DNA from: Actinomycetota bacterium
GTDB lineage: Bacteria; Actinomycetota; Actinomycetes; Nanopelagicales; Nanopelagicaceae
Length of the DNA: 12,551 nt
NCBI GenBank assembly: GCA_009698295.1
Contig: WLQO01000023.1
Location: 1 to 12,551 of the forward strand
Direction: 5' to 3'
Numbering within the stretch: position 1 is the stretch's first letter; every line of letters starts with the position of its first letter. The notes beneath the pieces were generated by a model. The model saw only the letters and a list, made by a program, of their open reading frames with translations, ran no database searches and was not told the origin of the DNA. This document shows, in pieces, positions 1 through 7,707 of this stretch. Both the position numbers and the translations under genes were made by a program.

Positions 1-33
1 ATGACAGCCAAGCGCATGCTTGGTCTTAAGTAA
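1..33 (+). CDS. rpmI: Ribosomal protein L35, C-terminal end (partial)
   Basis: Only the last ten codons are in the window. They read MTAKRMLGLK followed by TAA, a basic tail of the kind that ends bacterial L35 (compare the usual ..KRMLG). L35 is a small, highly basic protein of the 50S subunit. The identification rests mainly on position: rpmI lies directly upstream of rplT in nearly all bacteria, usually as infC-rpmI-rplT. The stop codon overlaps the Shine-Dalgarno sequence of rplT, so the two genes are probably translationally coupled. The first in-window ATG is an internal Met codon, not the gene start. Confidence 0.75.
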   Translation: MTAKRMLGLK

Positions 34-47
34 GGAGTGTGAATTAA

Positions 48-407
48 ATGAGAGTAAAACGTGGAGTTCACGCTGCTAAGAAGCGTCGCACAACCCTCGA
101 ACGCGCAAGTGGTTACCGTGGGCAACGTTCCCGTCTTTTCACAAAGGCTAAGGAACAAGTTACTCACTCAATGGTTTATGCCTTTAACGATCGTAAAGAT
201 AAGAAAGGTGATTTCCGTCAACTTTGGATCCAGCGCATCAATGCCGCTGCTCGCGAAAACGGAATGACCTACAACCGCTTCATCCAAGGCCTAAAGGCTG
301 CAGGTGTAGAAGTTGATCGTCGCGTACTTTCAGATATTGCAACGAACGACCCAGCGACGTTTAAAACGCTAGTTGATGTAGCGCGCAAGAACCTCGTCAG
401 CGCTTAA
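48..407 (+). CDS. rplT: 50S ribosomal protein L20
   Basis: L20 binds 23S rRNA early in 50S assembly; in some bacteria it also represses its own operon. The 119-residue length is normal for the family. The N-terminus (MRVKRGVHAAKKRRTTLERASGYRGQ, split here as MRVKRGVHAAKKRR then ASGYRGQRSRL) is the basic, rRNA-threading tail with the family's GYRG..SRL signature. It is followed by KEQV and then the globular part with LWIQRINAAAR and GMTYNRFIQGLK, also typical. The ATG start is supported by AAGGAG at 32-37, ten bases upstream. The gene is the distal member of a probable infC-rpmI-rplT operon, most of which lies left of the window. No clear terminator sits in the 22 bases after the stop; the first strong hairpin lies inside the next gene. 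Confidence 0.97.
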   Translation: MRVKRGVHAAKKRRTTLERASGYRGQRSRLFTKAKEQVTHSMVYAFNDRKDKKGDFRQLWIQRINAAARENGMTYNRFIQGLKAAGVEVDRRVLSDIATNDPATFKTLVDVARKNLVSA

Positions 408-429
408 TTAAATTCTGCTGACAACTTAG

Positions 430-1209
430 ATGATCGAGAGCCTTCACTCGCCGCATATCGCGCGGGTGAAGGCTCTTATCTCTTCTCGAGGAAATAAAGA
501 ACGCGCAGCTCATGGCGAGTTCATCGCTGAAGGCCTGCAATGTGCCCGCGAAGCTTTCACCACAACACAAGGTCCTAGCGTTAAGACTGTCTACCTAACC
601 GAAAGCGGCCAATCGCGCATCGAACAAGCCGGCTTAGATATTTCGAAAGCGGAAGTCGTTATGGTGAGTGAACCCGTGATGGCGGCTATGTCATCGACGA
701 TCACTCCACAAGGAATTATCTCAATCTGTTCTGTTTCCGATTCTGATTTCGCCAACTTAAAGGCATCGGGAAAGTCGCGATTTATCTATCTCCACGAGAT
801 TCAAGATCCCGGAAATGCGGGAACGATTTTACGTACCGCTGATGCGATGGGAGTTGACGCGGTTATAGTCTCACCAGGAAGCGTTGACATGTATTCGCCA
901 AAAGTTGTTCGAGCTACTGCGGGATCGCTGTGGCACGTTCCGCTCTTTACCGGAGTAACTCTTGCTCAAATAACAGAGCAACTTCCATCTGTTAAAAAAA
1001 TTGCGCTAAGCGCACAGGGAAGCAACTCTCTTTTGGATATAAAGGATCTTCCTGATGTTGTTGCGATATTTGGTAACGAAGCTCGTGGAATCGATGCGTT
1101 GATCGGATCAGATGTAATGCAAGTAAGTATCCCGATGACAGGCAATGCCGAAAGCCTAAATCTCGCTGCCGCCGCCGCGATTGTGATCTTTCACCTCTCG
1201 CATAAGTGA
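430..1209 (+). CDS. SpoU/TrmH-family rRNA 2'-O-methyltransferase
   Basis: A probable AdoMet-dependent 2'-O-ribose methyltransferase of the SPOUT (trefoil-knot) superfamily acting on rRNA; the target nucleotide cannot be read from the sequence. Residues ~6-100 match the SpoU substrate-binding domain (HSPHIARVKAL at 6-16, FIAEGLQCAREAF at 31-43). The catalytic domain has all three SpoU motifs: motif 1 with DPGNAGTILRTADAMG (126-141, catalytic-type Asn129 and Arg135), motif 2 FGNEARGI (214-221) and motif 3 SIPMTGNAESLNLAAAAAI (233-251). At 259 residues it has normal length. The start is fixed by the conserved N-terminal domain, although no clear Shine-Dalgarno sequence precedes the ATG. It lies 22 bases after rplT and just before pheS, a common position for this family. 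A 15-bp hairpin lies in codons 3-16. RlmB- and TsnR-like relatives cannot be told apart here. Confidence 0.9.
   Translation: MIESLHSPHIARVKALISSRGNKERAAHGEFIAEGLQCAREAFTTTQGPSVKTVYLTESGQSRIEQAGLDISKAEVVMVSEPVMAAMSSTITPQGIISICSVSDSDFANLKASGKSRFIYLHEIQDPGNAGTILRTADAMGVDAVIVSPGSVDMYSPKVVRATAGSLWHVPLFTGVTLAQITEQLPSVKKIALSAQGSNSLLDIKDLPDVVAIFGNEARGIDALIGSDVMQVSIPMTGNAESLNLAAAAAIVIFHLSHK
437..476 (+). other. Strong hairpin in the first codons of the methyltransferase
   Basis: An inverted repeat has perfect 11-base arms AGAGCCTTCAC (437-447) and GTGAAGGCTCT (466-476). It extends inward by one G-U pair and three Watson-Crick pairs (448-451 with 462-465), giving a 15-bp stem with a 10-base loop. A pyrimidine-rich, partly U-rich stretch (TTATCTCTTCTC) begins at its 3' edge. 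It starts seven bases after the A of the ATG. It could end most transcripts of the upstream ribosomal protein operon, or mask the start region of the methyltransferase mRNA; the function is inference. Confidence 0.6.
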
Positions 1210-1242
1210 TCAAATATCCCTCATAGTTGTAGACGAGCAGGT

Positions 1243-1254
1243 TAGAATTCCCGC
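1243..1254 (+). promoter_or_regulatory. Probable leaderless promoter (-10 box) for pheST
   Basis: TAGAAT at 1243-1248 fits the actinobacterial TANNNT -10 consensus. It is followed by six bases and then the pheS ATG, so a transcript starting seven bases after the -10 box would begin exactly at the A of the start codon. No Shine-Dalgarno sequence is seen in front of pheS, which agrees with leaderless translation. No convincing -35 box is visible. The same TANNNT-N6-ATG arrangement occurs at argC. Confidence 0.5.
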
Positions 1255-2262
1255 ATGAATCCCGCAGATATTAAGCGTTGGATCGCTGCTGCAGAAGCGG
1301 CTTTCGCATCCGCTAAGGATCTCGAAGAGCTAAAAATTGCTCGACTTGCCCACCTTGGAGATAAAGCAGATATCTCTCTGGCTAATCGAGCCTTGGGATC
1401 GATGCCCGCTGATGAGAAAGCTAGTGCAGGCAAGATTATCGGCGAAGGTAAGGCTGCAATAACTGCAGCGCTGCAAAGTGCAACTTTAAAACTAGAAGCT
1501 GAACGCGATTCAAAAGTTTTGCTGGAAGAAGTCGTTGATATAACTCTTCCTGTCGATCGTGCACATCGAGGCGGTTTACATCCAATTTCAATTATAAAAA
1601 ATGAAATTAGCGATTTCTTCATTGAACAGGGATATAGCGTAGAAGAAGGACCCGAACTAGAATCGGGATGGCTCAACTTCGATGCGCTCAATATTCCAGC
1701 TGATCACCCAGCTCGTACAATGCAAGATACTTTCTACATCGAACCGGTTGACTCTGGAATGGTCTTGCGCACTCAGACATCACCAGTGCAGATTCGTTCA
1801 ATGTTGGAGCACAAACCACCTATCTACATGATCTGCCCAGGTCGCACCTTTCGTGCAGATGAGTTAGATGCCACTCACAGCCCAGTCTTTCATCAAGTAG
1901 AAGGTTTGGTGGTTGATAAGGGCATAACTATGGCTCACTTAAAGGGCACTCTCGATAACTTTGCACAAGCGATGTTCGGTTCAGAAGTAACAACACGTTT
2001 GCGACCATCGTTCTTCCCGTTTACTGAACCAAGTGCAGAAGTTGATATTTTCTTTAATGGTCGTTGGATCGAGTGGGGCGGTTGCGGGATGGTAAATCCC
2101 AAAGTTCTGCAAACGTGTGGGATTGATACAGATGTTTACTCTGGTTTTGCATTTGGCATGGGACTAGAACGAACCTTGATGGTTCGCCATAACGTGAGCG
2201 ATATGCACGATATCGTCGAAGGTGATTTGCGTTTTACTCGCCAGTTCGGGGTAGGTCTGTAA
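1255..2262 (+). CDS. pheS: Phenylalanine-tRNA ligase alpha subunit
   Basis: Catalytic subunit of the (alpha-beta)2 class II synthetase that charges tRNA-Phe. Residues ~1-90 form the charged N-terminal region expected to be a coiled coil that contacts tRNA. The class II core follows: HPISIIKNEI with EEGPELESGWLNFDALNIP (109-148, motif 1 area), HPARTMQDTFY (151-161), LRTQTSPVQIR (171-181), motif 2 GRTFRADELDATHSPVFHQ (196-214) and motif 3 GFAFGMGLERTLMVRH (297-312). The length of 335 fits the family (about 330-350). The ATG was chosen because it gives the standard N-terminus and sits six bases after a -10 box. The TAA stop shares its last base with the pheT ATG, so the subunits are likely made in step. 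Confidence 0.97.
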   Translation: MNPADIKRWIAAAEAAFASAKDLEELKIARLAHLGDKADISLANRALGSMPADEKASAGKIIGEGKAAITAALQSATLKLEAERDSKVLLEEVVDITLPVDRAHRGGLHPISIIKNEISDFFIEQGYSVEEGPELESGWLNFDALNIPADHPARTMQDTFYIEPVDSGMVLRTQTSPVQIRSMLEHKPPIYMICPGRTFRADELDATHSPVFHQVEGLVVDKGITMAHLKGTLDNFAQAMFGSEVTTRLRPSFFPFTEPSAEVDIFFNGRWIEWGGCGMVNPKVLQTCGIDTDVYSGFAFGMGLERTLMVRHNVSDMHDIVEGDLRFTRQFGVGL

Positions 2263-4718
2263 TGCGCGCACCTTTATCTTGGATTCGTGAATTTGTTGAA
2301 ATTCCAAATAAGATTTCTGCAGAAGAAATCGCTGAGGGTTTAATTCGTGTTGGTTTTGAAGTTGAAGAAATTATCACTTCAGGTGCAGGACTAACCGGTC
2401 CGCTTAAATTCGCCAAAGTCTTGTCCATTGAGGAGATAACCGAGTTTAAAAAGCCAATAAGATATGTTGGTTTGGATTGCGGCGAAAAGGAAGTTCGTTA
2501 TGTAATTTGTGGCGCCACAAATTTCGCCATTGGCGATTTAGTTGTGGCGGCTCTTCCAGGTGCAGTGCTACCCGGCGATTTCAAAATAGCAGCCCGCGAG
2601 ACATACGGTAAGACTTCCAACGGCATGATTTGTTCTTCACGCGAGCTAGGACTTGGCGAAGATCACTCAGGTATTATGGTCTTTGCCGAAGGCGACGTTG
2701 CGATAGGCAGCGATGCGATTGACGGCCTTGAAATAAATGACACTATCTTCGACATTGCAGTAAATCCAGATCGTGGTTACGCCCTAAGTATCCGAGGGAT
2801 AGCGCGCGAAGTAGCCGGTTCACTTGGTTTGAAATTCACTGACCCTGTAGATGCTCTACGCGGACTTAACTTTCCAGACACCGGCGCTGGAGTGACAGCA
2901 AAGATTGCAGATCCCGAAACCGCGTCAGTTTTTTATCTACGGACACTTTCTAATTTTGATCCATCAGCAAGAACTCCAATGTGGATGCGTCAACGAATCG
3001 AAAAGTTGGGCATGCGTTCCATCTCTCTTGTAGTTGATATAACCAATTATGTGATGCTTGAATTGGGCCAACCGTTGCACGCTTTCGATAGGGCGAAGAT
3101 TTCCGGCGGTCTCACAATTAAACGGGCAGGTAAAGCGCAACCTTTCACAACATTGGATGGTCAAGTGCGCCAGTTAGATCCTGATGATCTGATGGTCTGC
3201 GACGATAAAGTACCGCTTGCACTCGCCGGCACCATGGGCGGCCAATCATCTGAGATTTCAGAAAGCACCACTGATATCGCTTTAGAAGCAGTGCGCTTTG
3301 ATCCGGTCTGTATTGCAAAAAATTCACGTCGCCACAAACTTTCTTCTGAAGCATCTCGCCGTCTAGAAAGAAGCGTTGATCCGTCGTTAGCGGAGTTTGC
3401 TTCGGCGCGTTTCGTTCAACTTCTGACTGCGCATAGTTCTGCAAAACATGTTGCAACAGTTGTTGCAGGAGAACCAAGATACGTCCCAGTTATAAAGTTG
3501 GATCCAACTTTTATTCCAAAACTCCTCGGGCTAGATATTCCCAGCACGGAAATTGCTACAAACTTGCGCACAATTGGCTGTGATGTCGATGAGAAGACTT
3601 TTACAGTGGATCCACCTTCGTGGCGCCTTGATCTACTAACTCCGACGGATTTAGCGGAAGAAGTAGCCCGCATGATCGGCTACGACAAGATTCCTTCGAT
3701 TCTGCCGCCGCGCCCAAATCACGCGAGCCTGACGCCAACCCAAAAACGTCGCCGTGCCATCTCATCAATGTTGGCCGCACGCGGACTTGCTGAAGTGCAA
3801 ACATTCCCATTTACCAATCAAGAGACGATTGAACAGATGGGCTTTGTCGGCGAACGCGCAGCGACTTACCGAATTGCCAATCCAATGTCAGATGAACTTC
3901 CATTAATGCGCGTTCATTTAGTGCCAGGTTTAATTGAGGTCGCAGCACGTAATATCAGTCGCGGCGCAAAAGATTTTGCGATCTTCGAAATGGGTTCAAT
4001 ATTTAGAAGTTCACAGAAGTTAACCCCTGCTATTTCACCTGTAATTGGATCTCGACCGGATGCGAAAACGATCGCCGCTATTTATGCCAGCGTGCCACCG
4101 CAAGCATTTCATGTTGCTGGTTTACTAGTCGGAAAAAGCGAGGGGGAAAATTGGCAAGGTAAGGCGCGTGCATATACCTGGCAAGATGCAATTGCCTACG
4201 CGCAGGATATTTTGCGGCTATGCAATCTAGAGTGGACCATCAAACGTTCCGACTTTGCGCCATGGCATCCTGGACGATGTGCGGAATTAATCGTTGACGG
4301 TAAGGCGGTTGCTCATGCTGGTGAAATTCATCCGCGGATCATCGCCAAATATGGATTACCGGAACGAAGCGTTGCATTTGCAGTTGGGCTCAGTGCGCTG
4401 CCTGATTCAGATATTGTGCGTCCATCTCGCGTAGGCACGATGCCAGCTGCTGTACAGGATGTGGCGCTAATTGTTGATGCAAATGTTTCTGCAGCAGAAG
4501 TCGCAACCGCCTTACGTAAAGGCGCTGGTGATCTGCTCGAATCTATTACCCTCTTTGATCGATACGACAAGATCGGAGATGGCAAGATCTCTTTAGCCTT
4601 TACTCTCACTTTCCGTGCGCTAGATCGCACCCTGACCGGCCCAGAAGTCGCTGCGATGCGCGAGGCGGCAGTTACCTCCGCCCAGAAGGCCACTGGAGCG
4701 GTTCTGCGCACAGGGTAA
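2262..4718 (+). CDS. pheT: Phenylalanine-tRNA ligase beta subunit
   Basis: Large subunit of PheRS; it supplies tRNA binding, editing of mischarged Tyr-tRNA-Phe and structural support. At 818 residues it is a full-length bacterial form. Domains in order: N-terminal region MRAPLSWIREFVE; EMAP/OB tRNA-binding domain ~40-150 (CGATNFAIGDLVVAALPG from 83, SNGMICSSRELGLG at 119-132); B3/4 editing domain ~210-375 (VVDITNYVMLELGQPLHAFD from 257, SSEASRRLERSVDP near its end); B5 DNA-binding-like domain ~400-470; catalytic-like core ~485-690; and a C-terminal FDX-ACB anticodon-binding domain from ~725 (RVGTMPAAVQDVALIVD, then SLAFTLTFRALDRTL). It starts at an ATG overlapping the pheS stop by one base. 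No hairpin terminator is evident before argC, so some read-through into the arg operon is possible. Confidence 0.96.
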   Translation: MRAPLSWIREFVEIPNKISAEEIAEGLIRVGFEVEEIITSGAGLTGPLKFAKVLSIEEITEFKKPIRYVGLDCGEKEVRYVICGATNFAIGDLVVAALPGAVLPGDFKIAARETYGKTSNGMICSSRELGLGEDHSGIMVFAEGDVAIGSDAIDGLEINDTIFDIAVNPDRGYALSIRGIAREVAGSLGLKFTDPVDALRGLNFPDTGAGVTAKIADPETASVFYLRTLSNFDPSARTPMWMRQRIEKLGMRSISLVVDITNYVMLELGQPLHAFDRAKISGGLTIKRAGKAQPFTTLDGQVRQLDPDDLMVCDDKVPLALAGTMGGQSSEISESTTDIALEAVRFDPVCIAKNSRRHKLSSEASRRLERSVDPSLAEFASARFVQLLTAHSSAKHVATVVAGEPRYVPVIKLDPTFIPKLLGLDIPSTEIATNLRTIGCDVDEKTFTVDPPSWRLDLLTPTDLAEEVARMIGYDKIPSILPPRPNHASLTPTQKRRRAISSMLAARGLAEVQTFPFTNQETIEQMGFVGERAATYRIANPMSDELPLMRVHLVPGLIEVAARNISRGAKDFAIFEMGSIFRSSQKLTPAISPVIGSRPDAKTIAAIYASVPPQAFHVAGLLVGKSEGENWQGKARAYTWQDAIAYAQDILRLCNLEWTIKRSDFAPWHPGRCAELIVDGKAVAHAGEIHPRIIAKYGLPERSVAFAVGLSALPDSDIVRPSRVGTMPAAVQDVALIVDANVSAAEVATALRKGAGDLLESITLFDRYDKIGDGKISLAFTLTFRALDRTLTGPEVAAMREAAVTSAQKATGAVLRTG

Positions 4719-4729
4719 GGCTGTATAAA

Positions 4730-4765
4730 TATGCAGTTAGTTGCATAATTATGCTACATTGCATC
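4730..4765 (+). promoter_or_regulatory. ArgR-type operator overlapping the argC promoter
   Basis: TATGCA-N6-TGCATA (4730-4747) is a perfect inverted repeat of 18 bp, the size of an ARG box. A second, weaker palindrome, ATGC-N6-GCAT (4751-4764), is centred 19 bp downstream, about two helical turns away. Between them GCATAATTATGC (4743-4754) is a perfect 12-bp palindrome. The second site covers the predicted -10 box. Paired ARG boxes about 21 bp apart are the known binding pattern of hexameric ArgR. The arms differ from the E. coli TGAAT arm, so the assignment is inference from position, symmetry and the argR gene in the same operon. Confidence 0.65.
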
Positions 4766-4766
4766 T
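4755..4766 (+). promoter_or_regulatory. Probable leaderless promoter (-10 box) of the arg operon
   Basis: TACATT (4755-4760) fits TANNNT and is followed by exactly six bases before the argC ATG, which predicts a transcript beginning at the start codon. No Shine-Dalgarno sequence is present. No good -35 hexamer is visible; the region where it should lie is inside the first operator palindrome, so a bound repressor would cover the whole promoter. Confidence 0.5.
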
Positions 4767-5786
4767 ATGAAAATCGGGGTTATTGGTGCAAGTGGCTATG
4801 CAGGTGGAGAGTTGTTACGCCTATTGGCTAGCCACCCCGAATTCGAAGTTTGTACAGTCACAGCTCATTCCAACGCTGGCGAATTGATTACTTCAGTACA
4901 TCCTCATCTAAGTAGTTACTCAGGTAGAAGCTTTAGCGCGTTCAACGCAAAGGGTTTTGATTGTTGTGAGCTGATCTTTCTGGCGTTGCCACATGGCGAG
5001 AGCGCAAAGGTTATTTCGGAGCTTCATTGTGACGCCAAGATCGTAGATTTAGGCGCCGATTATCGTCTGGAAGATAGCGCGAAATGGAGTAAGTATTACG
5101 GCGGAAGTCATGCTGGTACATGGACTTATGGCGCTCCTGAATTGCCCGGAGCACGTGCGCTAATAGCTAAGTCACAGAAAGTTGCAAATCCTGGTTGCTA
5201 CGCAACCGCCATTGCTCTCGCCATTGCACCGGCTGCAAATATTGCAAATACCGAAGATGTAGTCGTCGTTGCCGCATCTGGTACTACAGGCGCGGGACGG
5301 AGCGCAAAGATTAATCTACTTGCAAGTGAAGTTATGGGAAGTCTTACTTCATATAAATTTGGGGGAGTGCATCAGCACACTCCTGAAATTGAAGAAGCAA
5401 TTACTCGCTCCACCGGAAAACCCGCCAAGATCTCTTTTACTCCAATTTTGGCACCTATGCCTCGTGGCATTCTTGCAACCATAACGATGAAACTGCACGC
5501 TAATGTAACAAGCGAGCAAGCGCGGGATGCTTACCTAAAAGCTTATGCGGAAGAAGAGTTTGTAGAAATCCTTCCTATTGGCCAAATGCCAAAGACTTCT
5601 TCAGTTCTCGGAAGTAATTTTGTAGCGATGCAATTAGCCGTTGATGAACACACCAACCGTTTAATAGTAAGCGTGGCCATTGATAATCTAGTCAAGGGCG
5701 CCGCCGGGCAAGCGATTCAAAATGCAAATATTATTTGCGGATTCAACGAGAATTTGGGTTTAACTTCTCAGGGTATTGGCGCATGA
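4767..5786 (+). CDS. argC: N-acetyl-gamma-glutamyl-phosphate reductase
   Basis: Third step of ornithine synthesis: NADPH-dependent reduction of N-acetylglutamyl phosphate to the semialdehyde, in the cytoplasm. The N-terminus has a Rossmann nucleotide-binding motif (MKIGVIGASGYAGGELLRLL, with the GASGYAG turn). The catalytic cysteine is Cys144 in VANPGCYATA. The conserved GTTGAGRSA (172-180) and GGVHQHTPEIEEA (199-211) follow; the latter carries the family's active-site histidine (202/204). The 339-residue length is standard. It is the first gene of the arg block; its TGA overlaps the argJ ATG in an ATGA junction. Expression probably depends on the ArgR-type operator immediately upstream. Confidence 0.97.
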   Translation: MKIGVIGASGYAGGELLRLLASHPEFEVCTVTAHSNAGELITSVHPHLSSYSGRSFSAFNAKGFDCCELIFLALPHGESAKVISELHCDAKIVDLGADYRLEDSAKWSKYYGGSHAGTWTYGAPELPGARALIAKSQKVANPGCYATAIALAIAPAANIANTEDVVVVAASGTTGAGRSAKINLLASEVMGSLTSYKFGGVHQHTPEIEEAITRSTGKPAKISFTPILAPMPRGILATITMKLHANVTSEQARDAYLKAYAEEEFVEILPIGQMPKTSSVLGSNFVAMQLAVDEHTNRLIVSVAIDNLVKGAAGQAIQNANIICGFNENLGLTSQGIGA

Positions 5787-6925
5787 AATTACCAAATGGG
5801 TTTACTGCCGCTTCGTGCGCGGCTGGACTCAAGAGCTCGGGAGCACTTGATCTAACTCTGATTGTAAATAACGGTCCTAAATTCGATGCCGCCGCCGTAT
5901 ATACATCCAATCAAGTAGTCGCAGCGCCGGTTATCTGGAGTAAGCAAGTAACGAAAGAGAAGATTGTTAGAGCGGCAATTCTTAACTCTGGGGGAGCCAA
6001 CGCATGTACGGGGCCGCAAGGTTTTGCAGATACCCACCAAACAGCAGAATACGTTGGGCAATTACTTGGCATTTCTTCGGGTGAAGTAGTTGTCTGTTCA
6101 ACGGGCTTAATCGGTGAACTCTTACCTATGCCTAAGATTCTTAGCGGAATAGATCGCATAACAAGCGAGTTGTCCCAAGATTCTTTATCCGAAGTTGCGC
6201 AAGCAATTATGACAACAGATAGCGTCTCAAAGATAGCTAAATTCAAGGATGCCAAATTCGAAGTTGCAGGCGTTGCAAAAGGTGCCGGAATGCTTGCGCC
6301 CGCATTGGCAACGATGTTATCTGTGATCATGACTGATGCAGTATTGCCTGCTGATGCGCAGGAGATCTTTGAGCGAGTATGTGACCGTACCTACAACCGT
6401 ATCGATTCGGATGGTTGTACTTCGACTAATGACACTGTGCTGCTGATGGGTTCAGGTGCAAGTAGCTATGCTCCTGGTTCTGCAGAATTTGAAGATGCCT
6501 TAATGCAAGTTTGTGGATCCTTGTCTCAACAACTGATCGCCGATGCTGAAGGTTCGACTAAGACGGTAGCAATAAGCGTTGTTGGGGCCGTGAGCGAAGA
6601 TGATGCCGTCCAAGCGGCACGCGCCTGTGCGCGAAACAATTTACTTAAGTGTGCGATCTTCGGCGGCGACCCTAACTGGGGGAGAGTTCTTGCAGCGGTG
6701 GGTACGGCGCGAGTGGCGCTAAATCCTTTAGATATCGATGTAACTTTAAATGGAATTGAAGTAGCTAAAGCCAGCGCACCATTTGCCGATCGCAATCTGG
6801 TCTCATTTACCGATCGCCTTGTGACTATCGAAATCAATCTAAAAGTTGGTGATGCAAGTGCAACGGTATTTACTAATGATTTATCACATGGATATGTTGA
6901 AGAGAATTCTGCGTACGCCACATGA
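5783..6925 (+). CDS. argJ: Glutamate N-acetyltransferase / ornithine acetyltransferase
   Basis: Transfers the acetyl group from N-acetylornithine to glutamate (cyclic pathway); some members can also use acetyl-CoA to make acetylglutamate. ArgJ precursors cut themselves before a conserved Thr, which becomes the N-terminal nucleophile of the beta chain. Here that Thr is Thr177 in KGAGMLAPALATML. The conserved SDGCTSTNDTVLLMG and FGGDPNWGRVLAAVG are also present, as is a proper C-terminus ending NSAYAT. I chose the ATG at 5783, which overlaps the argC stop as ATGA and gives a normal 380-residue protein starting MKLPNGFTAA. A start 16 codons upstream is open but would add a non-conserved extension inside argC. 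Whether it is bifunctional cannot be told from sequence alone. Confidence 0.95.
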   Translation: MKLPNGFTAASCAAGLKSSGALDLTLIVNNGPKFDAAAVYTSNQVVAAPVIWSKQVTKEKIVRAAILNSGGANACTGPQGFADTHQTAEYVGQLLGISSGEVVVCSTGLIGELLPMPKILSGIDRITSELSQDSLSEVAQAIMTTDSVSKIAKFKDAKFEVAGVAKGAGMLAPALATMLSVIMTDAVLPADAQEIFERVCDRTYNRIDSDGCTSTNDTVLLMGSGASSYAPGSAEFEDALMQVCGSLSQQLIADAEGSTKTVAISVVGAVSEDDAVQAARACARNNLLKCAIFGGDPNWGRVLAAVGTARVALNPLDIDVTLNGIEVAKASAPFADRNLVSFTDRLVTIEINLKVGDASATVFTNDLSHGYVEENSAYAT

Positions 6926-7707
6926 TCGTCGTTAAATTCGGTGGACATGCTATGAAAGATGAGAATGGCGCTTTTGCAAAAGCTATAGCCCTGGCTCAAC
7001 ACGAAGGTCTTGCTTTGGTAATCGTGCATGGCGGCGGCCCACAAATCGACGATGCTCTTAAAGCGGAAGAGATCACTTCAGAATTTATAGGTGGATTTCG
7101 TGTCACCACCCCTGAAATCTTTGAAGTAGTTGAACGCGTACTCGTTGACGAGGTTGGTCCAGGCGTGGCGAAGTCGCTGCAAAGAGCGGGAGTAAACGCC
7201 GTTGCGCTGTCGGGTCGTACGAGTGAATCTCTGATTGCGCAGCCGCTGCGGAAGTTAGTAGATGGCACTCCAGCGGATTTAGGTTTGGTCGGAGTTATCA
7301 CGGCGGTGAATCCGCAAGCGATCAAAAATGCGCTGAAAGGTGGCCAGGTTCCAGTTATTTCACCAGTCGCTATCGACGAAAATTTTAAAGCTGGTTTAAA
7401 TGTAAATGCAGATCTTGCAGCAGCGGCAATTGCGGGAGCCTTAGATGCGCAATCTTTGATTATCATGACAGACGTCGCCGGAATTTATCGTTCCTGGCCA
7501 GATACTTCATCGTTGATCACGGAGATTGCTGCTGAAGAACTGGATTCGATCAAAGGAACTTTTTCTGAAGGAATGGCTCCCAAGGTGCAAGCCTGTCTTG
7601 ATGCCATTAAGGGCGGCGCAAATGCTGTAAGAATTATCGATGGAACCGATCCATCCGCCTTCGCTGCCGCGTTGGATAATCGTGGGGGAACGTTGGTGAC
7701 GAAGTGA
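6922..7707 (+). CDS. argB: Acetylglutamate kinase (short, probably arginine-insensitive form)
   Basis: Phosphorylates N-acetylglutamate with ATP, usually the feedback-controlled step when ArgJ recycles acetyl groups. Amino acid kinase fold: VVKFGGHAM (3-11, with Lys5), HGGGPQI (36-42), FRVTT (59-63), LNVNADLAAAAIAG (159-172), and GMAPKVQACLDAIKGG (217-232, with Lys221). At 261 residues it is the size of the arginine-insensitive E. coli enzyme, not the ~290-300 of arginine-sensitive ones. It begins directly at the first beta strand, without the N-terminal helix that links dimers into the sensitive hexamer. An in-frame stop at 6898-6900 with no start codon between it and the ATG rules out a longer N-terminus. 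The ATG overlaps the argJ stop (ATGA). Confidence 0.96.
   Translation: MIVVKFGGHAMKDENGAFAKAIALAQHEGLALVIVHGGGPQIDDALKAEEITSEFIGGFRVTTPEIFEVVERVLVDEVGPGVAKSLQRAGVNAVALSGRTSESLIAQPLRKLVDGTPADLGLVGVITAVNPQAIKNALKGGQVPVISPVAIDENFKAGLNVNADLAAAAIAGALDAQSLIIMTDVAGIYRSWPDTSSLITEIAAEELDSIKGTFSEGMAPKVQACLDAIKGGANAVRIIDGTDPSAFAAALDNRGGTLVTK

Noticed and set aside
61..267. Second + strand frame inside rplT
   Set aside because: Out of frame with a clear L20 gene, no ribosome binding site, no protein similarity that I recognise.
5735..5782. Sixteen-codon N-terminal extension of argJ
   Set aside because: It lies inside argC, resembles no ArgJ N-terminus, and the ATG at 5783 gives the standard protein and the ATGA junction seen at other genes of the block.
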